Assembly (NCBI GenBank): GCA_014529385.2
Contig: CM043963.1
Coordinates: 6,807,001 to 6,871,000, forward strand
Length of the DNA stretch: 64,000 nt
From: Adiantum capillus-veneris
Taxonomy: Eukaryota; Streptophyta; Polypodiopsida; Polypodiales; Pteridaceae
Reading direction: 5' to 3'
Below, piece after piece: positions 43,729 to 53,840 of this stretch; positions within the stretch are counted from its first letter, which is position 1; each line of letters opens with the position of its first letter. The position numbers and the translations under genes were made by a program. The notes under the pieces are model-generated. The model was not told where the DNA came from, did not search any database, and saw only the letters and a program-made list of their open reading frames with translations.

Positions 43729-45383
43729 AGTCTCATTAGGAACTGAGGGCAAGGGTTCAAAGGCGAGAAAGTCAAAGGGCGGTGTGGGCGGGATGAAAAC
43801 ACACAGAACGCCTCTATAACAACCCGACACACACTCTTGGGAAGATACACACACACACTATGGGGCACCACTCGTCTTACACAACACCCCTGGCCGAGAC
43901 AGGGAACACACCTATGGAGTGAGAGGAGAGAGACTATCCACTTGCCCACTCCACACAGACACACACACACACACACCCAAAAAACTCAGCTCAAAAGAGG
44001 AGAAATTCCGATATTTAGATACAAATGATCTTGGACCAACACCAATGGGGCAAATAGCTCACACAGTATGAGTAAAATAAGCCAGATACAATCACAAACT
44101 GGAGTAGAAGCTTCGCTCATAGGAGAAACTTACACAGACAAAACAGAAAAAAGAGGGAGGAATTTGGAAAAATGGACAGCGCCATCGCGTCCGGAACGGC
44201 CCAAAACCCCAGACTACAATGTCAAAGTGCTCAAATCCGACATCGAATGAGCAGTTTACGACCAAAATAGGCTCCAAAAATCCCAAAAAACACACCTGCG
44301 GCTGTTCCTCCTCTCTTCTCCATGTTTTTTCTTGTCTTCTCTCTATTTTTTCAGTTCCCACACTTAGGTTTTTTAGTTGGGCACCCTTGGCCTTTTAGAT
44401 GACCTCAAACGGACCCCGAACAGGCCAAAAACTGACCTCGCAGTGCATAGTTGTCACCTTTTTGCATCATCCGCACACCTGGCACTCAGCTTTTCCCAAT
44501 AATGCATCCCGCCACCACGTGAAGTGGCCCCAAAATATGGTCCTCATGATGAACTTTCTGCATAATTATCACAAGAAAACATCCACGGTGTGCCCGTACT
44601 TCTCCACGTGCAAGTATTGACCCCATTCGGCCTCCTGACGCCACTAGATGCCATCCGACGCACCTGCTTACCTCATGTCGTCGTCCCGCGGATAGCTTCC
44701 TCGAGAATTTTTATGCGCTACCAACTCCTCATTATTGTAGAAAAAACACACTAGTACTGGTAATGATGAAAATCGATGCACTATGTACATGCATGTGGGC
44801 CCCACGTAACCACCTGGCTCTGGCAAATAGGCAATCCTTTATTTGATGCACCATGCATGGGTATGTACATATGCACAATCCCTTGCTCCAAAAAACGCGT
44901 GACATCGGTAAGGCTAAGGGTGGCAAAAGATCAATTCCAATGATGGTTGGAGACAAGGCGACGCAATGGCAGGTGTTGGGTGGAAAACCAATAAATTTTT
45001 GACACTAACCACTTCTATAGTAAACATACATTGTAATGCCACGTGATTTATTGACGCCCCAATCAGTGGTTCCATGGGTCAAATTTTGACAGTTTTGGAG
45101 TTTTTTTTTTAAAAAAGTATTATTTAGTTTTTTTTTTAAAAAAAAATTAAGTACTACATAAGTCAAAACTCACAACTTGAAGTTCATTTCTTATTTGCAC
45201 ATTCTAAAAGATCCTCTCGAGCACAAACGCACATGCACTCATATCTTGCACCACATGGACGATTCACACAAGCAAACTGACACTACGCACAACAATAGCA
45301 CCACAACCACTCACACCACAAAAACTCCACAACTATAACCCCATGCAGAATCTACAGCTTCAAATACACATCCACAACCACAA
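43729..45383. other. Unassigned interval
   Basis: Contains short AC tracts (43847-43858, 43957-43976) and T/A homopolymers around 45101-45150. No gene family was recognised; ORFs are 89 codons or shorter and without motifs. Confidence 0.4.
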
Positions 45384-45872
45384 GTGGATAACCCATCGCT
45401 TCAACCCACTAGAGACACACAAGAGCCTCCCCAACCATCAAATCGAGATGATTTAACCACCATGCGACATATTTTTGGAGTTCTCGAAGAATTAAACCAT
45501 GACAATCGCACACCTCTGCCAGATCCCCCACCAATTTCAACTCTACACAGAGCCACACAAGAAACCATAGCAACCGAAGAAGAATACCGAGGTCCGCTTG
45601 AAAATTCGGTGCCCTCGCCTGCAGTGACAACAATTGGTTCTCAGGCCACTGCGGAAACCACGCTGCAAAAGTTTCCACCGCAAGTCAAACAAAGAGTAAT
45701 CAAGGTAATAGTAGGCGATCCAGTTTATAAAGCAAGAGAGGCCTAGAGGAGGAAAAGAATGAGGGACATGGAAAAGAAAGAGGCAACTGAGAAGGAAGCA
45801 CAAAGAGTACAAGAAGAGCAAAGAAGACAGAGAGAGAAAGAGGAATGGGAGAGAGCCGAGGCCAAGAGAGCT
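45384..45872 (+). pseudogene. 5' part of a charged coiled-coil coding locus, split by a copia insertion
   Basis: An ATG at 45384 opens a frame with a Pro/Thr/Gln-rich N-terminus (MDNPSLQPTRDTQEPPQPSN), continuing with one in-frame TAG (45744-45746) into a Lys/Glu/Arg-rich helix (EKEAQRVQEEQRRQREKEEW). It is cut after AKRA by the retrotransposon at 45873. The same frame resumes after the element at 51062. With the histone-like frame just downstream, the locus looks like a single coding unit with a long charged N-terminal region. Family is unknown. Confidence 0.6.
45868..45872 (+). repeat. Target-site duplication, left copy (GAGCT)
   Basis: GAGCT here and at 51057-51061 exactly flank the copia element, the 5-bp duplication expected of Ty1/copia integrase. 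Confidence 0.95.
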
Positions 45873-46150
45873 TGTAGACATGTAGTAGTGTTAGTGTGTA
45901 TACGCGCTTCACCAGGGGCACTTTTCTCCCACTGGGTTTTTCCCCCTGGACATCTGGTGTGAAAGGACACCTTATCTCTTAGGGTTTCATATAAGCTTTG
46001 TAGCTCTGAGTTTGTAAACAATTATTATTCCAATACAGAGAGACAGACTACAGAGATCTCGTACACAAGCTCTGTGTCTTCTCCTTCTCCATCTTCTTCC
46101 TACTCTGAGTTGCTGTCTTCCTTCTGTTTCCTGTTTCATCATCTTCAACA
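45873..46150 (+). repeat. 5' LTR of the intact copia element
   Basis: 278 bp, begins TGTAGACATGTAG and ends CATCTTCAACA (TG...CA). A TATA-like CATATAAGC lies near 45988. It appears identical to the 3' LTR at 50779-51056. Confidence 0.97.
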
Positions 46151-46152
46151 AT

Positions 46153-46164
46153 TGGTATCAGAGC
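46153..46164 (+). other. Primer-binding site (initiator Met-tRNA)
   Basis: TGGTATCAGAGC, two bases after the 5' LTR, complements the 3' end of initiator Met-tRNA. It starts minus-strand cDNA synthesis. 46165-46549 is the untranslated leader. Confidence 0.95.
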
Positions 46165-46549
46165 AAGGTGATTTCCAGAGCCTCTACTTGCGTTTTCGCG
46201 TCCGCGCGCGCAATCGCAGTTTTCAGGCAGTTTTCGGAAAATTTGTTCGTGGGAGCATCCTCGACGTTCCGGGAGTATTCTGAGCAGGTGACCTGCGGTT
46301 TTACCCCCCTTTCGAAGCCGTTCGAGCCCTCAGAATTTCGTTCTGAGCAGCGTAGCAGAAGTTACTTTTCCGAGGCGTTTAGATCAAGAGGGTGTACTTT
46401 TTGACAGATTTTCTTCAGGTAAACAGTTCTTTTGGGAAGCAGCTTGTCTTAGCTTTGTGCTGAGATTTTGTGTAGAGTTTTGCTTGGATTGGAGAGGAGA
46501 TTTGTGAATCTCTTGGAGGTTCTTTTGCTCTCTTGTGTGCATCTACAGT

Positions 46550-49500
46550 ATGGCTCAATCTACGGAGAAAGAGATTTTTGGTGCGTTTACATCCGAAGAC
46601 AAATTGGATGGTACCAACTATTCTCTTTGGTCTTTTATGGCCAAAAATGTTTTGGTTGGTAAAGGATTGTGGGATTATGTATCTGGAGATGAAGTTCGTT
46701 CAGGTAGCATTGCACCTGCCACGCCTGGTCGTGGTGCAGCTGTTGGTGCAGGACCCTCACAAGTCACTCCAGAGCAAAAGAGATGGGATACTAAAGATGC
46801 ACAGGCTATGGCTGTGATTGCCTTAACCATAAAGAGGACAATCACACCACATATCAGATCTTGCAGAACTTCTGAGGATGCTTGGAACACTCTGCAAGCT
46901 ATGTTTGGAGGAAGAAACGCTGCCAGAATAGAGTTTTTGAAGAAACAACTTGACAAAATACAGATGGACGAAGGTGACGATATTGTCGAGCATCTTACAA
47001 AAATCAGGGATCTTAAAGAGCAATTGCTTAGCATTGATGAAGTGATTCCAGAGAAGGACTTGGTTTCCAAAACACTCAATTCACTACCACCATCTTATTT
47101 GACTTTTCAGACTTCTTTGACTCTGTCTTTGCGAGCTAATCCTGACCCTCTTCATTTTGAAGAGTTAGTGGCTTTGCTATTGCAGGAGGATCAATCACGT
47201 AAGAACAAGTCTTTACAGGTGGATGGTATGGATCATGCTCTTGTTGTACAGAACAAAAACAGGGGTAAAGAGAGTGCTCATTACTCCAAGTCTAGTGCAG
47301 GACAATCTTCTGAGAAGTCTAAAGGTGATTACGACAAGTCCAAGAAGAAAGGTAAATGTCACTACTGCAAGAAACCTGGTCACTACATTAGTGAGTGTAA
47401 AAAGCGAATTACTAAAGAAAAGAAGATAGAGTCAAGTTTGGTTGTTTCAGCTTCTGGTGATTCTTCTACAGCTAAAGAAGAGTCTGCAAACTTTGTGCAG
47501 GATTCTTATGCTTTTGTAGTATGTTCAAATTTTTCTGCTTACAGTGTTGACAAGACACAAATGATTTGGTACTTTGATAGTGGTGCATCCAGGCATATTA
47601 CTTCAAGGAAGGATTTGTTTTGTTCATTGGATGCAGCTCCAGCAGGAAAGAAGGTGACATGTGCAAATAATGCTTCTTATCCAATCAAAGGCGTTGGTAA
47701 GATTTTGATTACCATTTTAGATGGTTCAGATTTATGCTTGCCAGATGTCTTATATGTTCCAGGGATCAAGAAGAATTTGTTGTCTGTATCCTCTCTTGCA
47801 AAAAATGGTCTTCGGGTCATTTTTGAGGATGACAGATGTGCTGTACGAGATCGAGAGAATGGTTATTCTCTTATCACTACAGGTACGCTGGAAAATGGAC
47901 TATTTGTGCTAGATCATTATGAAAAGCAGATTCAGGTATGTATTGCAGAAACAAAGACTCAGGCCATGCAGAATGCTGAGTTGTGGCATGCTAGATTTGG
48001 GCATGTTAGTTATGGCAGTTTGATGACTTTACAACGTCATAATATGGTGCATGATTTGTCTTTATTGGAGATGCCACCAAGACATGTATGTGAAGGTTGC
48101 GTTCTTGGAAAGATGCACAGATTTGCATTTTCGCAGGATGGTTCAGTTAGAGCGACACGAAAGTTGCAGCTTGTACACAGTGATGTATGTGGTCCTATGA
48201 GGACGCCATCTTTGGGAAACAGCCTTTATTTTGTGACCTTCATTGATGACTTTTCCAGGTTTTGTTGGGTGTATCCACTCAAAGCAAAGTCAGACGTGTT
48301 TGCAGTTTTTCAACATTATGTCGCCATGGTTGAAAATGAAACAGGTTGCAAAGTACAGACTCTTCGTACCGATCGAGGAGGTGAATACATGTCAGGTGCA
48401 TTTAAGGATTTTTTGGGAAAGAAAGGCATTAAACACCAATGCACTATGCCATACACACCACAACAGAATGGTGTTGCAGAAAGGAAGAACAGGTCTTTAA
48501 TGGAGACAGCTAGATGTATGCTCAAGGCTAAGAGTTTGCCTCATAAGCTATGGATGGAGGCAGTTGCTTGTGCAGCACATGTTTTGAACAGGTGTCCTAC
48601 TCGTGCCTTGAAGACCATTACTGCATATGAAGCTTGGTATGACAAAAAACCTTCAGTCAGTTATCTTCGTGTTTTTGGTTGTCTTGCTTATGCTCACATC
48701 CCTCAGCAGTTACGTGGAAAGCTTGATGATAAGGCAATCAAATGTATATTTGTGGGGTACAGTAGTGGAAGTAAAGGTTATAGACTTTACAATCCTGCTA
48801 CAAACAAGATTTTTGAAAGTCGTGATGTAATTTTTGCAGAAACTACTGCTCAACCTATGGTTGCTTTTGATGTACCTCATATGCAGACACATGATGTATT
48901 TGAAGGTTTGCTTCCTTCTTTTGTGGAAAATCAAGATTCACAACAGGTTGATAATCTTGATCAATCTTTTGATCAGCATGTGACACCTCATGATGTAGAG
49001 GAAATTGTGCGTGAAGAGCAAGAAGTTCTCAGGGAAGAAAGAACCTTGCCTAAATGGGTTCAGAAAACTTTGCAGGATAGCAAGTTGGATGCACCGTTGC
49101 CACGGAAAACACGTGTTGGTACTACTTTTGGCAGAGAGCAAGTAGATTTGGCTTGCTTTAGCACTCTTTGTGATGCAGATGAGCCTGATTCATTTGAACA
49201 AGCTTTAGAGTGTGTTCAGTGGAAAGATGCTATGCAGCAAGAAATTGATTCTATTTATAAGAATCATACATGGGATCTAGTGGACTTGCCTACAGGTAAA
49301 AAGCCTATTGGTACAAAGTGGGTTTTTAAGGTAAAAAGGAAACAAGATGGTACTGTTGACAGGTACAAAGCAAGGCTTGTGGCAAAAGGCTATGCGCAAC
49401 AGAAAGGCATAGATTATGATGAAACCTTTGCTCCTACTTCTCGTGCGTCCACAGTTAGATCACTAGTTGCAATTGCTGCTCATCATGGTTGGAAAGTGCA

Positions 49501-50731
49501 TCAGTTGGATATCAAAACTGCTTTTTTGAATGGTGATTTGCAGGAAGAAGTTTATGTAAGTCAACCAAGTGGTTTTGTTGTAAAAGGTCAAGAGCAAAAG
49601 GTATGTAGATTGCGTAAAGCTTTGTATGGTCTCAAACAGGCTCCAAGAGCATGGTATGCGAAGATACATACTTATTTGATTGGCCAGGGATTTCAAAATA
49701 GTCCAACAGAAAGTACTTTGTATGTCAAAAAGAGAGATGGAGTTCTCATTATGCTAACACTTTATGTGGATGATATGCTTCTTACAGGCAATAATGCAAA
49801 TGAAATTGAAGCGTTTAAAGATGCTTTGAGACAAACCTTTGAGATGTCTGATCTTGGTTTGCTACATTATTACTTGGGTATTCAGTTTGTGCAATCAGAA
49901 GATGGCATATACATGTTGCAGGCAAAATATTTGCATAAAATTTTGGACAAGTTTGGTATGCAAAATTGTAAGTCAATCTCTACACCCGTAGAAACTGGAT
50001 CAAAGTTGAGCATGCACGATGCTGGAGAACCTTTTGATGTACATACTTATGCAGCAGCGGTTGGTTGCTTGATATATTTGGCAGGCAACACTCGTCCAGA
50101 CATTCAATTTGGGGTTTCACAAGCAAGCAGATTTATGCACAGCCCAGGTATGCATCATTGGCAGGCTGTGAAGCGCATACTTCGTTACCTTTCAGGTACC
50201 CCTAATCTTGCCATGTTCTTTCCAAGGGGGGATATGTATGGAAAGCACAGTTCTATGCAGCTTCTTGGTTACAGCGATTCAGATTGGGCTGGTGATTTTG
50301 ACACACGACATTCCACAAGTGGCAATTGTTTTTTCTTGGGAAATGCATGTATATCTTGGCTAAGCAAGAAGCAACCCACAGTGGCTACATCAACTTGTGA
50401 AGCTGAGTACAGGGCAGCTTTCACGGCAACAGTTGATTGTGTATGGATACGCAGGTTATTGGCAGATCTTTGTGAGTGTCAGCAGGCACCCACTACCATT
50501 TTCACTGACAGTCAGAGTGCTATGGCAGTTGCAAGGAATCCAGTATTTCATGCAAGAACAAAGCACATAGAGGTTCACTACCACTATGTCAGGGAAAGGC
50601 TACATGCAGGGGAGATCACACTAACTTACTGTCCTACACAGGATAACATTGCAGATCTATTTACGAAGGCATTATCACGAGAAAAGTTTGAAGCTTTCCG
50701 AAAATCTTTGGGCTTACTCTCATACACATGA
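46550..50731 (+). CDS. Copia Gag-Pol polyprotein (1393 aa), intact
   Basis: One continuous ORF encodes all proteins. The start is the ATG at 46550 (MAQSTEKEIFG); an in-frame GTG at 46535 is not needed. Approximate positions: gag capsid region 1-220 (DGTNYSLWSFMAKN, FLKKQLDKIQM); zinc knuckle CHYCKKPGHYISEC from residue 270; aspartic protease WYFDSGAS with Asp343; integrase zinc region His480, His485, Cys514, Cys517 and catalytic Asp545, Asp608, Glu644; RT with TKWVFKVKRKQDG, QLDIKTAFLNGDLQEEVYV and catalytic YVDD at 1072-1075; RNase H with DSDWAGD from about 1243 and STCEAEY. No stop or frameshift was found and key catalytic residues are present. Gag and Pol share one frame, as usual for plant copia elements. 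Confidence 0.97.
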   Translation: MAQSTEKEIFGAFTSEDKLDGTNYSLWSFMAKNVLVGKGLWDYVSGDEVRSGSIAPATPGRGAAVGAGPSQVTPEQKRWDTKDAQAMAVIALTIKRTITPHIRSCRTSEDAWNTLQAMFGGRNAARIEFLKKQLDKIQMDEGDDIVEHLTKIRDLKEQLLSIDEVIPEKDLVSKTLNSLPPSYLTFQTSLTLSLRANPDPLHFEELVALLLQEDQSRKNKSLQVDGMDHALVVQNKNRGKESAHYSKSSAGQSSEKSKGDYDKSKKKGKCHYCKKPGHYISECKKRITKEKKIESSLVVSASGDSSTAKEESANFVQDSYAFVVCSNFSAYSVDKTQMIWYFDSGASRHITSRKDLFCSLDAAPAGKKVTCANNASYPIKGVGKILITILDGSDLCLPDVLYVPGIKKNLLSVSSLAKNGLRVIFEDDRCAVRDRENGYSLITTGTLENGLFVLDHYEKQIQVCIAETKTQAMQNAELWHARFGHVSYGSLMTLQRHNMVHDLSLLEMPPRHVCEGCVLGKMHRFAFSQDGSVRATRKLQLVHSDVCGPMRTPSLGNSLYFVTFIDDFSRFCWVYPLKAKSDVFAVFQHYVAMVENETGCKVQTLRTDRGGEYMSGAFKDFLGKKGIKHQCTMPYTPQQNGVAERKNRSLMETARCMLKAKSLPHKLWMEAVACAAHVLNRCPTRALKTITAYEAWYDKKPSVSYLRVFGCLAYAHIPQQLRGKLDDKAIKCIFVGYSSGSKGYRLYNPATNKIFESRDVIFAETTAQPMVAFDVPHMQTHDVFEGLLPSFVENQDSQQVDNLDQSFDQHVTPHDVEEIVREEQEVLREERTLPKWVQKTLQDSKLDAPLPRKTRVGTTFGREQVDLACFSTLCDADEPDSFEQALECVQWKDAMQQEIDSIYKNHTWDLVDLPTGKKPIGTKWVFKVKRKQDGTVDRYKARLVAKGYAQQKGIDYDETFAPTSRASTVRSLVAIAAHHGWKVHQLDIKTAFLNGDLQEEVYVSQPSGFVVKGQEQKVCRLRKALYGLKQAPRAWYAKIHTYLIGQGFQNSPTESTLYVKKRDGVLIMLTLYVDDMLLTGNNANEIEAFKDALRQTFEMSDLGLLHYYLGIQFVQSEDGIYMLQAKYLHKILDKFGMQNCKSISTPVETGSKLSMHDAGEPFDVHTYAAAVGCLIYLAGNTRPDIQFGVSQASRFMHSPGMHHWQAVKRILRYLSGTPNLAMFFPRGDMYGKHSSMQLLGYSDSDWAGDFDTRHSTSGNCFFLGNACISWLSKKQPTVATSTCEAEYRAAFTATVDCVWIRRLLADLCECQQAPTTIFTDSQSAMAVARNPVFHARTKHIEVHYHYVRERLHAGEITLTYCPTQDNIADLFTKALSREKFEAFRKSLGLLSYT

Positions 50732-50767
50732 TGATCTGCTACCTTGTACGGATTCACACTATCACTA

Positions 50768-50778
50768 CAGGGGGGATT
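50768..50778 (+). other. Polypurine tract
   Basis: CAGGGGGGATT lies immediately before the 3' LTR and would prime plus-strand DNA synthesis. Confidence 0.9.
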
Positions 50779-51056
50779 TGTAGACATGTAGTAGTGTTAG
50801 TGTGTATACGCGCTTCACCAGGGGCACTTTTCTCCCACTGGGTTTTTCCCCCTGGACATCTGGTGTGAAAGGACACCTTATCTCTTAGGGTTTCATATAA
50901 GCTTTGTAGCTCTGAGTTTGTAAACAATTATTATTCCAATACAGAGAGACAGACTACAGAGATCTCGTACACAAGCTCTGTGTCTTCTCCTTCTCCATCT
51001 TCTTCCTACTCTGAGTTGCTGTCTTCCTTCTGTTTCCTGTTTCATCATCTTCAACA
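50779..51056 (+). repeat. 3' LTR of the intact copia element
   Basis: 278 bp, TG...CA, with no difference from the 5' LTR seen by eye. It is followed by GAGCT (51057-51061). Confidence 0.97.
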
Positions 51057-51061
51057 GAGCT

Positions 51062-51262
51062 CATTTAGAAAACTTACAAGCACAAGTAGAGGCAGAGAGA
51101 AAGGCGGCAGAGGATAGAGCTCAAGCCACCAAACAAGAAAAGGCTGGGAGCTCAAGGACTTCAAAAATACCTCAAAGAGCCAAGCAATGTGCAAAGAGAA
51201 AAAAGGACAAGGTGACACTTGAAGAGCAACAAGCCGAAGAGGAGAAGAGGAAAAAGTTTTAA
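51062..51262 (+). pseudogene. 3' part of the split charged coiled-coil frame
   Basis: The frame broken at 45872 continues here: HLENLQAQVEAERKAAEDRA, then a Lys-rich basic stretch (KQCAKRKKDKVTLEEQQAEE) to TAA 51260-51262. Near 51250 a one-step frame change would connect it to the histone-like frame. A basic linker before a histone fold is compatible with a histone tail, but the length and coiled-coil character are unusual. Confidence 0.55.
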
Positions 51263-51264
51263 AG

Positions 51265-51608
51265 ATGATCCTCCTCAATGGTCCAGCTAGGTGGCTTCTC
51301 CGCCACCACCAAAAGAACAAAAAAAAGCGAAGATGGAAGCCATGCACAATTGCTCTGCATGAGATCAAAAATTATCAAAAGAGCAGTGACCTAATCATAC
51401 CCAAAGCGGCCTTCTCTCGGATGGTGAGAGAGATGATGGAAGAATATAGAAATTCTATTACACGTATACAACGTGCAGCTTTACAGGCCCTACAAGATGC
51501 CACCGAAGACATTTTTGTGCATCTTTTTTAGGATGTGTCTCCTATATGGTGCATGCTAAGCATGTAACATTGAAACAACATGATTTAGCTTTAGCAACCA
51601 ATTTATGA
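51265..51608 (+). pseudogene. Histone H3-like fold, resembling centromeric H3 (CENH3), disrupted
   Basis: The frame from 51265 reads KPCTIALHEIKNYQKSSDL, IIPKAAFSRMVREMMEEY and IQRAALQALQDATEDIFVHL, covering the alphaN, alpha1, loop 1 and alpha2 helices of histone H3. A TAG at 51529-51531 stands where the family has Glu in LFED. After a frame change the alpha3 end continues as HAKHVTLKQHDLALATNL (51552-51605). Pro instead of Arg in the L.I.K segment and a loop 1 one residue longer than canonical H3 point toward CENH3. The stop and frame change make this copy a pseudogene unless an intron lies there. It follows the charged coiled-coil frame interrupted by the copia element. Confidence 0.75.
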
Positions 51609-51818
51609 AATGAAGGATTCCTTCATTAGAAATAGTTTATCCCATGTACTCTCTCTTAATGAGACTTGTGATCTTTTGGACTATAATATCAAATGTCAAA
51701 TTTCTACTATTCCGTGAAATTGTTCATCTTTATTTTGTATATTGTTTTTTATAAGTATTTGAATTGTTGGGTATGTTAAATTTATGTTGACCACCATGGC
51801 ACAAGGCTCGTACGATGA

Positions 51819-52162
51819 TGTCAACATGCACAGAACTTCAAACATGCATCCACCGGGTGGCTGGGGGACACGTCTCACTGATTCTTTTGTAAAACGGGGC
51901 GATCGGGGGGGGGGGGCCATATAGGGTCATTGCGAGATCTAATGCTCCCTACATGCCATGGCACACATAGGGGATTCTTTTGCCCCGTACGACCCTGCCG
52001 AGCACTGCCGTGGTCATTTGCGGTCCGGTTGACCCCTTACGCCCCCCCCCCCCCCCCGCCCCCCCCCCCCCCCTCCGTTGCCTCATTTTGCAAAATAATC
52101 ACCGAGACGTGCCCTCCGGTCACCCGATGGCTGCATGTTCAAGCTTCTGTGTATGTGTTGCA
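51819..52162. mobile_element. Inverted-repeat element with poly(G)/poly(C) cores
   Basis: 51819-51917 and 52059-52162 are diverged inverted repeats of about 100 bp. The left arm contains AACATGCATCCACCGGGTGG and CACGTCTCACTGATTCTTTT; the right arm is its reverse complement with substitutions. Each arm ends inward in a homopolymer: G12 at 51905-51916 and C16-G-C15 at 52042-52073. A 120-bp unique centre lies between. No clear target duplication was found. It is likely a small foldback or MITE. Confidence 0.65.
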
Positions 52163-52985
52163 GAAATGAAATTTATTGGACAATATGAATCAGAGAAAAA
52201 ACAAGTACTAAATGTTGACAGAAATCATTGACAAAAATATTATTATGTATTGATTTGGATATTACATCATGGTTGACTAGTTTTTCTATGAATTACATAT
52301 TTGGGTATGGGGCTAATGGCTGACTTGACACCAAGGGGTTTTACAATTTCCTCTGGGTTTTTCAACCCTTGACCTAGGCTCAAGGTGCAGTGGAAGAGGA
52401 CCGAGCATGGGTGCTTGCTTGTAAAGGCATGCAATGTTGTCTCATGGTCCACCAATTTACATTTGTGAGCATTTAGGGTGAGAGAATCTTCAGCGAGTAT
52501 GGCACTTAATGCTTTGCACTTTATCAGCTATGCACAACCATTCTTGGAGAGCTCTGTGTGAGACACTCTAAGAATTGATGGCCCCAGGTAGCTTAGGTAG
52601 TGCCAAAGCGAGCTATCCCTACCCATGGACACGTTGCACGAACCTCCAGTATGCATTGCAAACTTATCAACATGGTATGCCATCTGCAAAGCATTTTAAT
52701 TGACTTTAACACTTGTAGTAAGGAATAATAGACAATCTACCACATTGAGATTTGTTTACCTCAGTTTCTTCATCCTTCTCTTCAAGATTGTTTTTTGTAA
52801 GATTGATGCTCGATCGATCATCTCTACCAATTGCAATCAGTGGTTTGTGTGGATGAGATGCGCTTTTCGGTACTCTTTCGTAGAAAGAGGCCCATGATTT
52901 TATTTCCACAAGTATACTTGCTATTATTTGCACCCAAATTCTATTTGTTTTCATTGGGGAGGAAAGAGAGGCTTATTGGGAGATC
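52163..52985. other. Unassigned interval, possibly 3' flank of the minus-strand gene
   Basis: No recognised domain. Minus-strand transcription from the gene at 52986-53747 would run into this stretch, so it could hold its 3' UTR. Confidence 0.3.
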
Positions 52986-53747
52986 TTAGTCTTCAAAGTC
53001 AATTTGAAAATTGACGTTCTCTTCCTTTCCACTGGGATCCTTCATGCCGGCATAGATAGCTAGCACTACGAGTGACTCATCTTCTCTCAGCCCTAATGTT
53101 TTGGCAATGTAATCAAGGAACAAAAAGTGACGATCATCCACCACCACCACATGCAAAATGAGAATTTGGAGGTCAGGGACCTCTTCCAACACCTCATCTC
53201 CCTCTATCATTCGATCCTCCTCCTCAGTGGAGCTGGGATCTTGCAAGAAGACGAGTGCCATAGATACTTCAGTCTGCTCATCAATCTCTTTGATACTTCA
53301 TTTGACTCATCCAAAATGGTCATAGGTGGTCTTTGGTTGACCTTTTCCTTTGATTTTCCCTTATCCATTCACTCAAGCACAAGTAAGACATCTTATTCAC
53401 CCCATGCCCAAATCTATAAGATCATCTTCATCCTCTGTCATGTAGTCCCATTCTGTGAGGCCTTTAATAAACCTCAACAAGCCAAACCAAAAGTTTTTTT
53501 TGGCCGCATAGTGATGCTTTTGAAAATCCACTTGCAACCATGCCGTGTCAGATCCCTCAAAGATTATGGCATATTCTTCCATGTGTTGTGCCATGTAGTC
53601 AAGAAACCTTTCGAATGTCTCTGCATGAAGGTTGGCAGTGGCCTCCATGTCAATTGTCCCCTTGAACACATTGAGTAGTTCTTGTGCTCGATCTGCAAGT
53701 CCTACCTTTTCTAATTGTGTGAGAAGTGCATCAGTAGACATTGCCAT
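52986..53747 (-). CDS. Candidate functional host gene, two exons, family unknown
   Basis: An ATG at 53747 (MAMSTDALLTQLEKVGLADR) opens 116 codons to a stop at 53397-53399, with a helical N-terminus and an aromatic segment (KKNFWFGLLRFIKGLTEWDY) before an acidic end. A GTGAAT donor-like site follows the last codons at about 53400. 53261-52986 continues as an acidic frame (FLQDPSSTEEEDRMIEGDEV) with HFLFLDYIAKTLGLREDESL and ends NVNFQIDFED, stop at 52986-52988. An AG acceptor (GATGAGCAG) lies near 53278, and joining would give about 210 residues. A TATA box (53831-53840) and CT-rich 5' UTR support expression. No family was recognised. Exon borders are inference. Confidence 0.5.
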
Positions 53748-53830
53748 GGGTTCGTTCACAAAGAAGACGGGAAGAGAGCTTAGAGCTAGAGTTTTGTGAA
53801 TGTGAGAAATGAAGTTTAAAACCTAGAAGT

Positions 53831-53840
53831 CACTTTTATA
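53831..53840 (-). promoter_or_regulatory. TATA box of the minus-strand gene
   Basis: On the minus strand TATAAAAGTG lies about 85 bases before the ATG at 53747, with a CT-rich, TCTAGCTCTAAGCTCTCTTC-type leader between, as in plant promoters. The copia element at 54302 sits about 460 bp upstream. Confidence 0.55.

Larger units (their letters stand above)
45873..51056 (+). mobile_element. Complete, apparently intact Ty1/copia retrotransposon
   Basis: 5184 bp with 278-bp LTRs at both ends that read identically by eye, a perfect 5-bp duplication, an initiator Met-tRNA primer site, one uninterrupted Gag-Pol ORF and a polypurine tract. Every part needed for retrotransposition is present, so it may be active or have moved very recently. 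It interrupts a coding-like host locus. LTRs of this length and the gag, protease, integrase, RT, RNase H order fit plant copia elements; assignment to a named lineage would need a tree. Confidence 0.97.

Noticed and set aside
46535-46549. GTG start five codons upstream of the copia ORF
   Set aside because: The ATG at 46550 is in frame with a good context and begins like other copia gag proteins; a GTG start is not expected in plants.
53127-53678. 183-codon plus-strand frame opposite the candidate gene
   Set aside because: It lies antisense to the minus-strand exons, which have the TATA box, leader and ATG; its composition looks like a shadow frame.
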